DNA of 33,432 nucleotides. Origin: Nevskia sp. Its GTDB lineage: Bacteria > Pseudomonadota > Gammaproteobacteria > Nevskiales > Nevskiaceae. The notes under the pieces are model-generated. The model was given only the letters and a program-made list of their open reading frames with translations, made no database searches and was not told where the DNA came from. Below, piece after piece: positions 21,975 through 30,185 of the stretch. Position numbers and translations under genes: made by a program. The stretch lies in contig JAQGNS010000109.1 in assembly GCA_028291705.1 (NCBI GenBank), positions 1 to 33,432 on the forward strand, read 5' to 3'. Each line of letters begins with the position of its first letter. Position 1 is the stretch's first letter.

Positions 21975-23135
21975 TCAGCGCACCGCCAACGCGTCAATGA
22001 TGCTTAGGTTCCTTGCCCGCATCGCTGGGAGGATGCCCACCACCAAGCCAAGCCCCACCATGCTCGCCACCGCGAACAACCACACATGCAGCCCCGCGGT
22101 CACCGGTGGAAATCCAAAGGGCAGCTTCGAGATGATCTTCAGCACCACCAGCGACAGCAGCATCCCCGCCAGTCCGCCGATCACGCACATCAGCAGCGAC
22201 TCCGCCAGCACCAGGTTCAACACGCTGCCGTCGCCGAAGCCGATGGTCTTCAGCACCGCCAGCTCCGGTATGCGCTCGCGCACCGCCTGGCTCATGGTGT
22301 TGCCGGTGACCAGCAGGATGCTGAAGAACACCGCCACCGTGATCCCGGTCAGGATCAGGTTGAGGTTGCCCAACTGGCGCAGGAAATTGAGGCTGAAATC
22401 CTTCTCGGTCTGCGTCTTGGTCTCGTCCGGCGAGTTCTCGAACATCGCGTCGACCCGCCGCGCCACCGCCTCGGCCTGGTTCGGGTCATGCAGCCGCAGC
22501 ACGTAGATGCCGGCGCCGCCCTGCCCGAACTGCCGCCCCTCGTCGAAGTAGTCGTAGCGGATATACATATTCCCCTGCCGCACGCAGGAATCCTTGCTGA
22601 CATCGTCGAAGATGCCGACGAGGTCGAAGGTCCAGGTGCGGGTCCCGTCCTTCAGCGGCCAGATCTGGCTGGTCAGCGGAATGCGGTCGCCGATCTTCCA
22701 GCCGAAGCGGTCCGCCAGCAGCCTGCCGGCAATGGCGCCGGTGCGCGATTGCAGCCAGGCCTGGTATTGCGCGTCCGGCATCCGGCATTCGAGGAAGGTG
22801 CGATGCCAGCGCTCGGGATTCACCGCGAACTGCGGGAAGAAATTCCGCACGTCCTTGTAGATGCCGCCGAAGAACTGCGAGTGCGACACCGACTCCACCT
22901 CGGGAATCGCCTCCAGCTGCGGCAGCAGCCGCATCGGCAGCGGGCTGGTGAAGGACACCCGCGCCTGCACGATCATGATCGGCGCGCTCAGGTTGACCGA
23001 GCCGCCGCTGAACAGCGAGTTCGCCGCCTGCAGCATCCCCAGCAGCAGGAACGCCGCCGTCAGCGACAGCAGGGTGAAGATGGTGCGCGCCTTGCGCCGC
23101 CATAAGGCGGCCCAGACCAGAGGAACGTATTTCAT
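21975..23135 (-). CDS. ABC transporter permease (MacB/FtsX type), type-1 subunit of pair B
   Basis: This 386-residue permease has an N-terminal helix, a periplasmic domain and three C-terminal helices ending in ARNLSIIDALAVR. The opening MKYVPLVWAALWRRKARTIF nearly matches the type-1 subunit of pair A (24443-25585), showing an internal duplication. GGGAGGTGCG precedes the ATG. It is separated from pair A by 122 bases that contain a hairpin repeat at 23194-23222, while it is coupled to its own partner downstream. No ATPase is encoded between the pairs, so it probably shares the one at 25603-26292. Export substrate unknown. Confidence 0.9.
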   Translation of the reverse strand: MKYVPLVWAALWRRKARTIFTLLSLTAAFLLLGMLQAANSLFSGGSVNLSAPIMIVQARVSFTSPLPMRLLPQLEAIPEVESVSHSQFFGGIYKDVRNFFPQFAVNPERWHRTFLECRMPDAQYQAWLQSRTGAIAGRLLADRFGWKIGDRIPLTSQIWPLKDGTRTWTFDLVGIFDDVSKDSCVRQGNMYIRYDYFDEGRQFGQGGAGIYVLRLHDPNQAEAVARRVDAMFENSPDETKTQTEKDFSLNFLRQLGNLNLILTGITVAVFFSILLVTGNTMSQAVRERIPELAVLKTIGFGDGSVLNLVLAESLLMCVIGGLAGMLLSLVVLKIISKLPFGFPPVTAGLHVWLFAVASMVGLGLVVGILPAMRARNLSIIDALAVR

Positions 23136-23193
23136 CGCACCTCCCCCTTGAGCCCTTTACGGACCCTGTTCTTCAATCCCCATTCACCTCGTC

Positions 23194-23222
23194 TGTCATC
23201 CTGAGCGCAGCGAAGGATCTGG
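23194..23222. repeat. 29-bp hairpin repeat (TCCTGAGCGCAGCGAAGGA core), single copy
   Basis: It is identical over 29 bases to each arm of the inverted pair at 27832-27902. The core ATCCT-gagcgcagcga-AGGAT can fold alone. It lies between the two permease pairs, within the presumed ABC operon. Confidence 0.85.
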
Positions 23223-23257
23223 CCGCGCACCCAGGACGACAGTACAGCTCCAGCCTA

Positions 23258-24439
23258 CTACGCCGCCCGCAACGCCGTCGCCACCGGCAAGCGCGCCGCC
23301 CGGATCGCCGGGAACAGTCCGCCGAGCACGCCGATGATGCAGGACCAGATGATGCCGGAGACCAGCAGGTGCGGCGTCACGGTGAGGCGGAACACCACCT
23401 GGGTGAAATTGGCGCCGAGCGTGTTGACGGTATTGCCGTTGAAGAACAGCCACGCCGCCGCCGCGCCGATCAGGCCGCCGACCAGCGACAGCAGCAGCGC
23501 CTCGACGAACACCGACACCACCACCGCGCCGGCGCCGAAGCCGATGGCGCGCAGCGTCGCGATCTCCAGCGAGCGCGCCGACACCGCCGAATACATGGTG
23601 TTGAGCGCGCCGAAGATGGCGCCGATGGCCATGATGCTGCCGACGCCGAAGGCCAGGAAGTTGAGCAGCTTGCTCAGCTGCTTGGACTGCGCGGCGTAGT
23701 AATCCGGCTCGCGCTCCACGTCCACCGTCAGGGTGGGGTCGGTGGTCAGCTTGTCCTTGTACTGGGCGAAGGCTTCCGGCGAGTCCAGCATCACCGTCAC
23801 CGACTGGAACGTATTACCCCGGCGGAAGGCCGACAGCACGGTCTCGATATCGCCCATCAGCTCGGATTCGTGGGCGTCGCCGCCGCTCTCGAACTCGCCC
23901 ACCACTGTCCACTCCGAATCGCGGATGGTGATGTGGCTGCCGATATCCACCCCCTTGAACTGCGCCATCGCCGAGCGGCCGACGATCAGCTCACGCAACG
24001 CCGGCTGGAACATGCGGCCGGCAATGAGGTGGATCTCCGGCCGCAGCTCGGCGTTCTTGAGGCCGACGCCGCGCACCGTCAGGTTGGCGGCGGTCCCGGT
24101 CTTCTTCAACGGCAGCGCCACCACCGCCACCATCTCGGCCGAGGCGACGGGCTTGCCCTCGGTGTCCTTCTTCACGCCGGGCGCGTCCATGATATTGATG
24201 GTGTTCTCGCGCGAGACGGTGCTGCTCAGCTCGGCATTGGAACCGCCGCGCAGCACGATGACGCGATCGACCCGCCCGGTGCTGGACAGCGTCTTGCTGA
24301 AGCCGGCCACCATCGCCAGCACCGACACCAGCACCGCCACCGTCACGGCGATGCCGATCACGATCACCCAGGACGTGCCGATACGCTGCGGAATGGCCCG
24401 CAGGTTCATAGAAGTAATTGCCGCTGTCTGTTTAAACAT
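23258..24439 (-). CDS. ABC transporter permease (MacB/FtsX type), type-2 subunit of pair A
   Basis: This 393-residue permease has an N-terminal helix (WVIVIGIAVTVAVLVSVLAM), a periplasmic domain with two lobes, and three C-terminal helices, ending AARLPVATALRAA. It starts three bases after the TGA of the type-1 permease, and GAGAGGAT overlaps that stop, so translation is coupled. It is the paralogue of the last gene of the operon (20792-21973), with the same length and layout. With the type-1 partner it should form a heterodimer powered by the LolD/MacB-type ATPase. Substrate unknown. Confidence 0.9.
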   Translation of the reverse strand: MFKQTAAITSMNLRAIPQRIGTSWVIVIGIAVTVAVLVSVLAMVAGFSKTLSSTGRVDRVIVLRGGSNAELSSTVSRENTINIMDAPGVKKDTEGKPVASAEMVAVVALPLKKTGTAANLTVRGVGLKNAELRPEIHLIAGRMFQPALRELIVGRSAMAQFKGVDIGSHITIRDSEWTVVGEFESGGDAHESELMGDIETVLSAFRRGNTFQSVTVMLDSPEAFAQYKDKLTTDPTLTVDVEREPDYYAAQSKQLSKLLNFLAFGVGSIMAIGAIFGALNTMYSAVSARSLEIATLRAIGFGAGAVVVSVFVEALLLSLVGGLIGAAAAWLFFNGNTVNTLGANFTQVVFRLTVTPHLLVSGIIWSCIIGVLGGLFPAIRAARLPVATALRAA

Positions 24440-24442
24440 TTC

Positions 24443-25585
24443 TTATCCTCTCAGCGCCTCGACGATATCGAGGCGCTTCGCGCGCCACGCGGGGAAGATG
24501 CCGGTGACGAAGGCCAGCAATGCCGCGACCCCCACGCCTTCGATAATCACCGGCGTCGGCAGCTTGACCACCCCCAGCGTGTCCTTGAGCATGGGGAACA
24601 GCGCCCAGGCCGCGATCAGGCCCAGGGCGGCGGCCAGCAGGCACAGCAGCAGCGATTCGCACAGCACCAGGGTCAGCATGGTGGTATCGGAGAAGCCCAG
24701 GGTTTTCAGCACTGCCAGCTCCGGCACGCGCTCGCGCACCGACTGCATCATGGTGCTGCCGGTGGCGAACAGCAGGGCGAAGAACACCGCGAACAGGATA
24801 TAGGTGACGATCATGTTGATGTCGCCGATCTGCTTGAGGAAGGCCTGCTGGAATTCCTTCTCGGTCTCGGTCTTGGTTTCGTCCGGGGAATTGGCGAACA
24901 GCTTGTCCACGGCCGCCGCCACCTGTGCCGACTGCGACGGGTCCTTCACCTGCACGATGTACCAGCCGACCTGGCCCTTGCCGAAGCTGCGGCCCTCGTC
25001 GAAATACTTGTAGTTGAAGAAGAAGGCGCTTTCCTGGGCGCGGTCGCTCGGGCACTCGTAGATGCCGACGACATCAAAATTCCAGTCCGAGGTACCGTCC
25101 GGCTTGGTCCAGATGGTCGAATGCAGCGGCACCCGGTCGCCGATCTTCCAGTTGTATTTCCGCGCCAGATCGGCGCCGATCACCGCGCCGGTACGGGTCT
25201 GGATGAAGGCGTCGAGCTGCTCCTTCGGCAGCACCAGCTCCGGATAGATCGCGAAGTAGCGGTCCGGCTCCACCGGAAAGCTGAACACGAAATTCTTCGG
25301 GTCCTGGTAATAGGGGCCGAACCAGGTCGCATGCGCCACGCGCGCCACGCCGGGCAGCGCCTCGATCTGCGCCATGTCGCCGTAGGGCAGGTTCTCGGTC
25401 AGGGCGATGCTGCTGGTGGTGATCAGCCGGTTGACGTTGGCCTTCTCCACCGCCTGGTTGAAGCCCGCATTCACCCCCTGCAGCATGCCGAACAGCAGGA
25501 ACGCCACCGTGATCGACAGCAGGGTGAAGATGGTGCGCGCCTTCTTGCGCCACAGCGCGGACCACAACAGCGGAAAATATTTCAT
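24443..25585 (-). CDS. ABC transporter permease (MacB/FtsX type), type-1 subunit of pair A
   Basis: This 380-residue permease opens with MKYFPLLWSALWRKKARTIF and one membrane helix. A periplasmic domain follows with conserved Trp/Tyr clusters (ATWFGPYYQDPKNF), then three C-terminal helices ending in RAKRLDIVEALRG. GGAGA lies seven bases before the ATG. It follows the ATPase gene by 17 bases, so ATPase and pair A form the core unit of the operon. Its close paralogue is the product of 21975-23135. Confidence 0.9.
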   Translation of the reverse strand: MKYFPLLWSALWRKKARTIFTLLSITVAFLLFGMLQGVNAGFNQAVEKANVNRLITTSSIALTENLPYGDMAQIEALPGVARVAHATWFGPYYQDPKNFVFSFPVEPDRYFAIYPELVLPKEQLDAFIQTRTGAVIGADLARKYNWKIGDRVPLHSTIWTKPDGTSDWNFDVVGIYECPSDRAQESAFFFNYKYFDEGRSFGKGQVGWYIVQVKDPSQSAQVAAAVDKLFANSPDETKTETEKEFQQAFLKQIGDINMIVTYILFAVFFALLFATGSTMMQSVRERVPELAVLKTLGFSDTTMLTLVLCESLLLCLLAAALGLIAAWALFPMLKDTLGVVKLPTPVIIEGVGVAALLAFVTGIFPAWRAKRLDIVEALRG

Positions 25586-25602
25586 GCCTGGTCTCCTGCC
25601 GC

Positions 25603-26292
25603 TCAGGCGTGGACGCTGCCTTCGACCAGCTGGCCCTTGTCCAGGTGCAGCTGGTGGCTGGCGAACTCCGCCGCCTTGGGATCATGCGTCACCATGACGA
25701 TGGTCTTGCCGTGATCCTTGTTGAGCATCTGCAGCAGGTGCAGGATTTCGTCCGCCGTGGTGCGGTCGAGATCGCCCGTCGGTTCGTCGCAGACCAGCAG
25801 GGTCGGGTCCGCCACCAGCGCGCGCGCGATGGCCACGCGCTGCGCCTGGCCGCCGGACAGTTCCGCCGGCTTGTGCTTGGCGCGCTCCGCCAGGCCCACC
25901 ACCGCCAGCGCCGCCTGCACGTTCTGCTTGCGCTGCGCGCTGGAGAGGTTGGTCAGCAACAGCGGCAGCTCGACGTTGCGCTCCGCGCTGAGCATCGGCA
26001 TCAGGTTGTAGAACTGGAAGACGAAGCCCACGTGCCGCGCCCGCCACTTCGCCAGCTGCCCGCTGGATAACTGGTCGATGCGCTCGCCGGCCACGTTGAC
26101 CTCGCCCTTGCTGGGCCGGTCAAGGCCGCCGATCAGGTTGAGCAGCGTGGTCTTGCCCGAGCCGGAAGGTCCCATCAGCGCGACGAAATCGCCCTGGGCG
26201 ATCTCGATGCTGAGGTTGTGCAGCACTTCCACGGTCTGCTTGCCGCGGGTATAGGTCTTGACGACGTTATGCAGGGATACGATTGCGGACAT
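25603..26292 (-). CDS. ABC transporter ATP-binding protein (MacB/LolD type)
   Basis: This 229-residue nucleotide-binding protein has Walker A GPSGSGKT (41-48), the Q-loop in [10 protein letters not shown], the signature ELSGGQ followed by [11 protein letters not shown], Walker [13 protein letters not shown] and the H-loop in MVTHDP. It energises the FtsX-type permeases downstream. It is the only ATPase gene in a six-gene operon with four permeases. GAGGAG precedes the ATG. It is a separate protein rather than fused to the permease as in true MacB. Confidence 0.95.
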   Translation of the reverse strand: MSAIVSLHNVVKTYTRGKQTVEVLHNLSIEIAQGDFVALMGPSGSGKTTLLNLIGGLDRPSKGEVNVAGERIDQLSSGQLAKWRARHVGFVFQFYNLMPMLSAERNVELPLLLTNLSSAQRKQNVQAALAVVGLAERAKHKPAELSGGQAQRVAIARALVADPTLLVCDEPTGDLDRTTADEILHLLQMLNKDHGKTIVMVTHDPKAAEFASHQLHLDKGQLVEGSVHA

Positions 26293-26338
26293 GCGATGTC
26301 ACTCCTCGGAAATTGCCGCGCCACTCGACTTCATCGTC

Positions 26339-26358
26339 ATTCCCGCGCCGGCGGGAAT
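26339..26358. repeat. Palindromic intergenic repeat (ATTCCCGC-GCCG-GCGGGAAT)
   Basis: Eight-base perfect arms surround GCCG, framed by cgtc and ccag like the copy at 18050-18069. It lies in the 112-base gap between the membrane-fusion protein gene and the ATPase gene and could tune expression between them. Confidence 0.75.
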
Positions 26359-26404
26359 CCAGTTCCTTGCGGCTCCCCGTCTTCGCGGGACACCGCATTT
26401 CTGG

Positions 26405-27667
26405 TTACTGCTCAACCTTGATCTTCGCTCCATCCGTCAGCTTGGCAAAGTCGCCGACCGCGACCCGCTCGCCGCCGGACAGCCCCGACACGATGGTCTG
26501 CCCGTCGCTGCTGCGTGCGCCCAGGCGCACCGCGCGCCGTTCCACCGTCTCATCGCTGCGGATCACGTAGACCACGCCGGCATCGCTGTTGCCGCCGCTG
26601 CTCTGCACCGCTTCCGGCGGCACCAGCACGCCTGGCCGCGCCGCCGGCGCGCCGCTCGCCTGCGGCGCCGCCTCGCTGAGGACGGAGACGCGCGCGCCCA
26701 TCTCCGGCAGGATGCGCGGGTCCTTCACCTTGAAGCCCACGCGCACCTTCACCGTCGCCTTGCTGCGGTCGGCGGTGGGAATCACGGCGATGACGTAGGC
26801 GGGAATCTCCCAGTCGGTATAAGCGTTGAGACGCACCGTTGCCGGCTGTTCCGGCCGCACGCGGTTGATGAAGCTCTCGTTGACGTCCACTTCCACTTCC
26901 AGCGAATCCATGTCGACGATGGTGCCGATGCCGGTGCGGGTGAAGCCGCCGCCGGCGGAAATCGGCGAGACGATTTCGCCCGGCTGCGCGTCCTTGGTGG
27001 TGATCACGCCGTCGAACGGCGCGCGCACGATGGTGTCGTCCAGGTTGCGCTGCGCGACCGATATGCCCTCGTCGGCGACCTTGACGTTCTGCCGCGCCGT
27101 TGCCAGCTGCGCCTGCAGGTTATCGAAGGCGGTGCGGGCGGTATCCAGGTCCAGGTCGCTGATGAAGTGTTCCGCTACCAGTCCCTGGTCGCGCTTGTAG
27201 GTGCGATCGGCATTGGCCAGCTGCACCTGGATCTGGGCCAGCGACGCCTGGGCGTAGCGCTGCTGCGCCACCGCCTGGTCGTAGGCGGCGCGGACGTTGG
27301 TGTCATCCAGCGTGGCGACGATGTCGCCGCTCTTGATGTGCTGGCCTTCCTCGATCATCACCTGCATCACCTTGTCGGTGATCTTGGCCGCGACCGTGGC
27401 CTTGCGCCGCGCCACCACGTAGCCGGAGGCATCCAGCAGGGAAGCGCCGGCGACGGCTCCGGAGCCATCCGCGCCCTTCAGCGCCTGCGCCGTGGCCACC
27501 TTAACCGGCACACCCGAGGGCCGGCTCAGCCACCATCCGGCCAGGCCGGCGAGCAGCGCCAGGACGAGCGCCAGGCCCACCCACTTGAGCCAGCCGCGAT
27601 CGGCGGGCGGCGGTGCACTGCCCCGGTCGATGCGCAGCTGATTGAGCAGCGCCGATTTATCGTTCAT
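26405..27667 (-). CDS. Periplasmic adaptor (membrane-fusion protein, HlyD/MacA type)
   Basis: This 420-residue protein is anchored by one N-terminal helix (about residues 26-47, WVGLALVLALLAGLAGWWL). It has two lipoyl half-motifs (around KATVAAKITDKVMQVMIEEG and TIVRAPFDGVITTKDAQPGE) flanking a helical coiled-coil hairpin (about 105-200), then beta-barrel and membrane-proximal domains. In MacA-type systems it links inner-membrane permeases to an outer-membrane channel. No TolC-type gene is in the window. It is the first gene of the ABC operon. A possible promoter (TTGCAA at 27722-27727, TATGCT at 27697-27702, with a long 19-base spacer) lies just upstream. Confidence 0.93.
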   Translation of the reverse strand: MNDKSALLNQLRIDRGSAPPPADRGWLKWVGLALVLALLAGLAGWWLSRPSGVPVKVATAQALKGADGSGAVAGASLLDASGYVVARRKATVAAKITDKVMQVMIEEGQHIKSGDIVATLDDTNVRAAYDQAVAQQRYAQASLAQIQVQLANADRTYKRDQGLVAEHFISDLDLDTARTAFDNLQAQLATARQNVKVADEGISVAQRNLDDTIVRAPFDGVITTKDAQPGEIVSPISAGGGFTRTGIGTIVDMDSLEVEVDVNESFINRVRPEQPATVRLNAYTDWEIPAYVIAVIPTADRSKATVKVRVGFKVKDPRILPEMGARVSVLSEAAPQASGAPAARPGVLVPPEAVQSSGGNSDAGVVYVIRSDETVERRAVRLGARSSDGQTIVSGLSGGERVAVGDFAKLTDGAKIKVEQ

Positions 27668-27831
27668 GCGAAAAGTGGATTTCCCCTGTGGTGCCTAGCA
27701 TATCGGAACCGCCCCCCGCCGTTGCAAGGCTTTGGGACGAACCGTGGTACTACTGTTTTAGGCCTTTCGGGGCGGACGGGATTGTAAAAACTTGCCGATC
27801 CCGGCGTTCCCGGCCGAGAGCGCCTTTTGTC

Positions 27832-27902
27832 TGTCATCCTGAGCGCAGCGAAGGATCTGGCCCCGCGCTGAAGCCAGATCCTTCGCTGCGCTCAGGATGA
27901 CA
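27832..27902. repeat. Inverted pair of the 29-bp hairpin repeat, 30-bp arms
   Basis: Perfect 30-base arms (27832-27861 and 27873-27902) surround 11 bases. Each arm is a copy of the repeat at 23194-23222. As RNA this would be a very stable stem, placed 65 bases after the kinase stop and upstream of the ABC operon promoter, so it may separate the two units. Confidence 0.9.
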
Positions 27903-27916
27903 ATGGCTGCAGGTAG

Positions 27917-27942
27917 GTCGGCTCAAGCGCAGCGGAGCCGAC
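27917..27942. repeat. Hairpin repeat with AAGCGCAGCG loop (GTCGGCTC / GAGCCGAC)
   Basis: Eight-base perfect arms surround a ten-base loop. It is a relative of 19243-19268 with a compensatory change in the arms. It lies 25 bases after the kinase stop. Confidence 0.8.
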
Positions 27943-27967
27943 AGGCCGCAGCGCCATGGCTACGGGT

Positions 27968-29311
27968 CTATCCCCCTCTGGCCGCGCTCAACTTCGCATT
28001 GGTCAACGACAAGCGGTAAATCAGCGTCTGCGTGAAAATCTTGTAAAACCGCAGCTGGCAATCCGTACTGACCTGGTCGAGCAGGGTGGAGCTGACCCGC
28101 AGCGCCAGCACCTGGTCCGCCGCCTTCACCGTGGCGGTGCGGCGGGTGGCGGTGAGGAAGCCGATCTCACCGAAGCAGTCGCCCTTCATCAGGGTGTCGA
28201 TCAGGGTATTGCCCTTGCGCACCTCGGCATTGCCGCGGGCGATCAGGTAGAAGGCGCCGTCGATCTCGCCTTCGCGCACGATTTCCTGCCCCGGGGCGTA
28301 GTTGAGCAGGTGGCTGGCACCGAGGATTTCGCTGATTTCCTCGTCGCTGAAGGAATCGAAGAAGCGCAGGGAGCGCAGCGAATCGCGGCTCTCGCGCCGG
28401 CTCAGGTTCATGTCGGCCTGCTTCAGGCGCTCGAAGATGCGCAGCAGGTCGTTGCCCAGCTCGCGCCCGCTCTGGTAGCGCTCCTCCACCTTCTTCGCCA
28501 GCAGGCGGTTGATCAGGGTGCTCAGTTCGCGCGGCAGGTCCGAGCGCTTGGCCTCGACCGGCGGCACCGGCGCATGGCGGATGGCCGCGAACAGGTGCAG
28601 CAGATCGGTGCCGGTATAGGGTGTTTCGCCGGTCAGCAGCTGGTACATCACCACGCCCAGCGAATACAGGTCGCTGGCCGGCTCCAGCTTGCTGCGCTGG
28701 ACCTGCTCCGGCGACATGTACAGCGGCGAGCCCACAGCGTTGCGCTTGGCGTCCACCACGGCCGCCGGGTCGTTGACCTCGGCCACCGAGAAATCCATCA
28801 CCTTGGGCACGCCTTCGCGGGTCAGCATGATGTTGGTGGGTTTGATGTCGCGGTGGAGCACGCCCTTGGAATGGGAATAGTCCAGCGCCTTGGCGCACTT
28901 GAAGATGAGGTCCACCACCTTGTCCACCGGCAGGCGCGGGCCGTTCCTGGCGCAGGCCGGCATCAGCGTGTCGCCGTCGACGAACTCCATCACCAGGTAG
29001 TTCATGCCCTCCTCGGTGCCGGCATCGTAGAGCGAGACGATGTGCGGGTGGCTGAGCATGCCGGCGGCGCGCGCCTCGGTGAAAAAGGCGCGCTGGATCG
29101 AATCCTCGTCGTGCGCATGGTCTTCGGTGAAACCGCGCGAGGTCTTTACCGCCACATCGCGGCGCACGAAGGGATCGAAGCCCTTGTAGACGAAGCCGCA
29201 GGAACCCTTGCCCACCAGGCTGTGGATCTCGTACTTGCCGATCTTTTCCGGCATCGGCGGCTCGTCGCTGGAGTACTGCGCCGGCTGGCTGGGAAGCGTG
29301 GTATCGACCAT
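27968..29311 (-). CDS. Serine/threonine protein kinase with C-terminal cyclic-nucleotide-binding domain
   Basis: This 447-residue cytoplasmic protein has two domains. The kinase spans about residues 27-290, with glycine loop GKGSCGFVYKG, ATP lysine Lys56, catalytic loop HRDIKPTN (Asp155) and metal motif DFS (Asp173-Phe174-Ser175) where DFG is usual. GSPLYMSPEQ follows in the activation segment. The second domain, about 318-440, is a cNMP/CRP-type beta-roll with IVREGEIDGAFYLI and the phosphate-binding-cassette-like FGEIGFLTATRRTATV. Cyclic-nucleotide control of the kinase is the natural reading but is inferred. No transmembrane helix or sensor domain is seen. The ATG at 29311 lacks a good ribosome site; Met20 (MPEKIGKYEI) is a possible alternative start. 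Confidence 0.92.
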   Translation of the reverse strand: MVDTTLPSQPAQYSSDEPPMPEKIGKYEIHSLVGKGSCGFVYKGFDPFVRRDVAVKTSRGFTEDHAHDEDSIQRAFFTEARAAGMLSHPHIVSLYDAGTEEGMNYLVMEFVDGDTLMPACARNGPRLPVDKVVDLIFKCAKALDYSHSKGVLHRDIKPTNIMLTREGVPKVMDFSVAEVNDPAAVVDAKRNAVGSPLYMSPEQVQRSKLEPASDLYSLGVVMYQLLTGETPYTGTDLLHLFAAIRHAPVPPVEAKRSDLPRELSTLINRLLAKKVEERYQSGRELGNDLLRIFERLKQADMNLSRRESRDSLRSLRFFDSFSDEEISEILGASHLLNYAPGQEIVREGEIDGAFYLIARGNAEVRKGNTLIDTLMKGDCFGEIGFLTATRRTATVKAADQVLALRVSSTLLDQVSTDCQLRFYKIFTQTLIYRLSLTNAKLSAARGG

Positions 29312-29426
29312 GGATGCCGCAAGGATGGGCTAATTATCTGAATTATTAGCCAATTCCACGCCAAGCGCTCGTCATGGAGAGCTTTTGGCCCCCATCTGGG
29401 GGGGGCAGTGGGCGGTCAGTGGGTGG

Positions 29427-30053
29427 TCAATGGGCCTCGTGCAGGCCGCACTCCCGCTTGTCTTCCACCTTGGTGGGGTCGAAATAGTCGAAATTGTTCG
29501 GCAGGCCGTGCGCCTTGAGATAGTCGTTCATCTGTTTCGACGACCAGTGGAACACCGGCGACACCTTGAGGATGCCCTCTTTCGACAGCGTCACCGGGTT
29601 CAGGCTGGCGCGGAACTCGGTCTGGTCCTTGCGCAGGGCGGTGAACCACAGCTCCGGCCGCACCTCGGCGATGGCGCGGCCGAACGGCTCCAGCTTCACC
29701 TCCGTGGTGAAGGCGGCGTGGTGCGGATCGTCCGGCGTCGGCGCCGGGCCGTCCACTGCTTCGCGCATGGCGCGCGTGCGGCGCGGCACATACATCTGGA
29801 GGTTCAGGTGCAGCAGCCGCGTCAGCTCGTCGGCATAGCGGTAGGTGGCCTCGGTGCCGTAGCCGGAATCCACCATCACCACCGGGATGTCGGGGCGCAC
29901 CCGCGTCACCATGTGCAGCAGCACCGCGGAAAACGGGCCGAAGTTGGTGGTGACCATGTTCCGCTTGCCCAGGCCGTAGGCCCACTCAACCAGCGCCGCC
30001 GGCTGCGTGCCGAGCTCGCGGTTGATCCGGTCCAGGTCTTGTGCGGTGAACAT
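29427..30053 (-). CDS. cysH: Phosphoadenylyl-sulfate (PAPS) reductase, short form
   Basis: It reduces PAPS to sulfite with thioredoxin in assimilatory sulfate reduction. The 208-residue protein shows the PP-loop region TTNFGPFSAVLLHMV, the VDSGYGTEATYRYADEL segment, WFTALRKDQTEFRASL, and the C-terminal catalytic KRECGLHEAH. It has a single cysteine and no CC...CxxC iron-sulfur motif, so it is the PAPS rather than the APS type. It is about 35 residues shorter than E. coli CysH. It lacks much of the N-terminal helix region, and the block before the catalytic tail that holds GDxHTT in E. coli is replaced by NNFDYFDPTKVED. No other cys genes are adjacent. Start at ATG 30053. Confidence 0.88.
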   Translation of the reverse strand: MFTAQDLDRINRELGTQPAALVEWAYGLGKRNMVTTNFGPFSAVLLHMVTRVRPDIPVVMVDSGYGTEATYRYADELTRLLHLNLQMYVPRRTRAMREAVDGPAPTPDDPHHAAFTTEVKLEPFGRAIAEVRPELWFTALRKDQTEFRASLNPVTLSKEGILKVSPVFHWSSKQMNDYLKAHGLPNNFDYFDPTKVEDKRECGLHEAH

Positions 30054-30185
30054 GTGCTACTCCAGGTGCGGCGTGCCGGACTATGTGGGGACATCGGCGC
30101 GGAACTCAAGCCGTCGCTGACGCTGTCGTCATGGCTTCTTCACATAACAATGTCATGGTAAGTCAGTGGAAAAGCAGGAGTTACC

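Larger units (their letters stand above)
27668..27967. other. Intergenic region between the ABC operon promoter and the kinase gene
   Basis: This 300-base gap holds the probable promoter of the adaptor gene near its left end, the 30-bp inverted repeat at 27832-27902 and the hairpin at 27917-27942 next to the kinase stop. No gene is supported. Confidence 0.6.

Noticed and set aside
23369-25714. 781-codon forward frame opposite the permease genes
   Set aside because: It is antisense to two clear FtsX-type permeases, low in complexity and without any recognisable domain.
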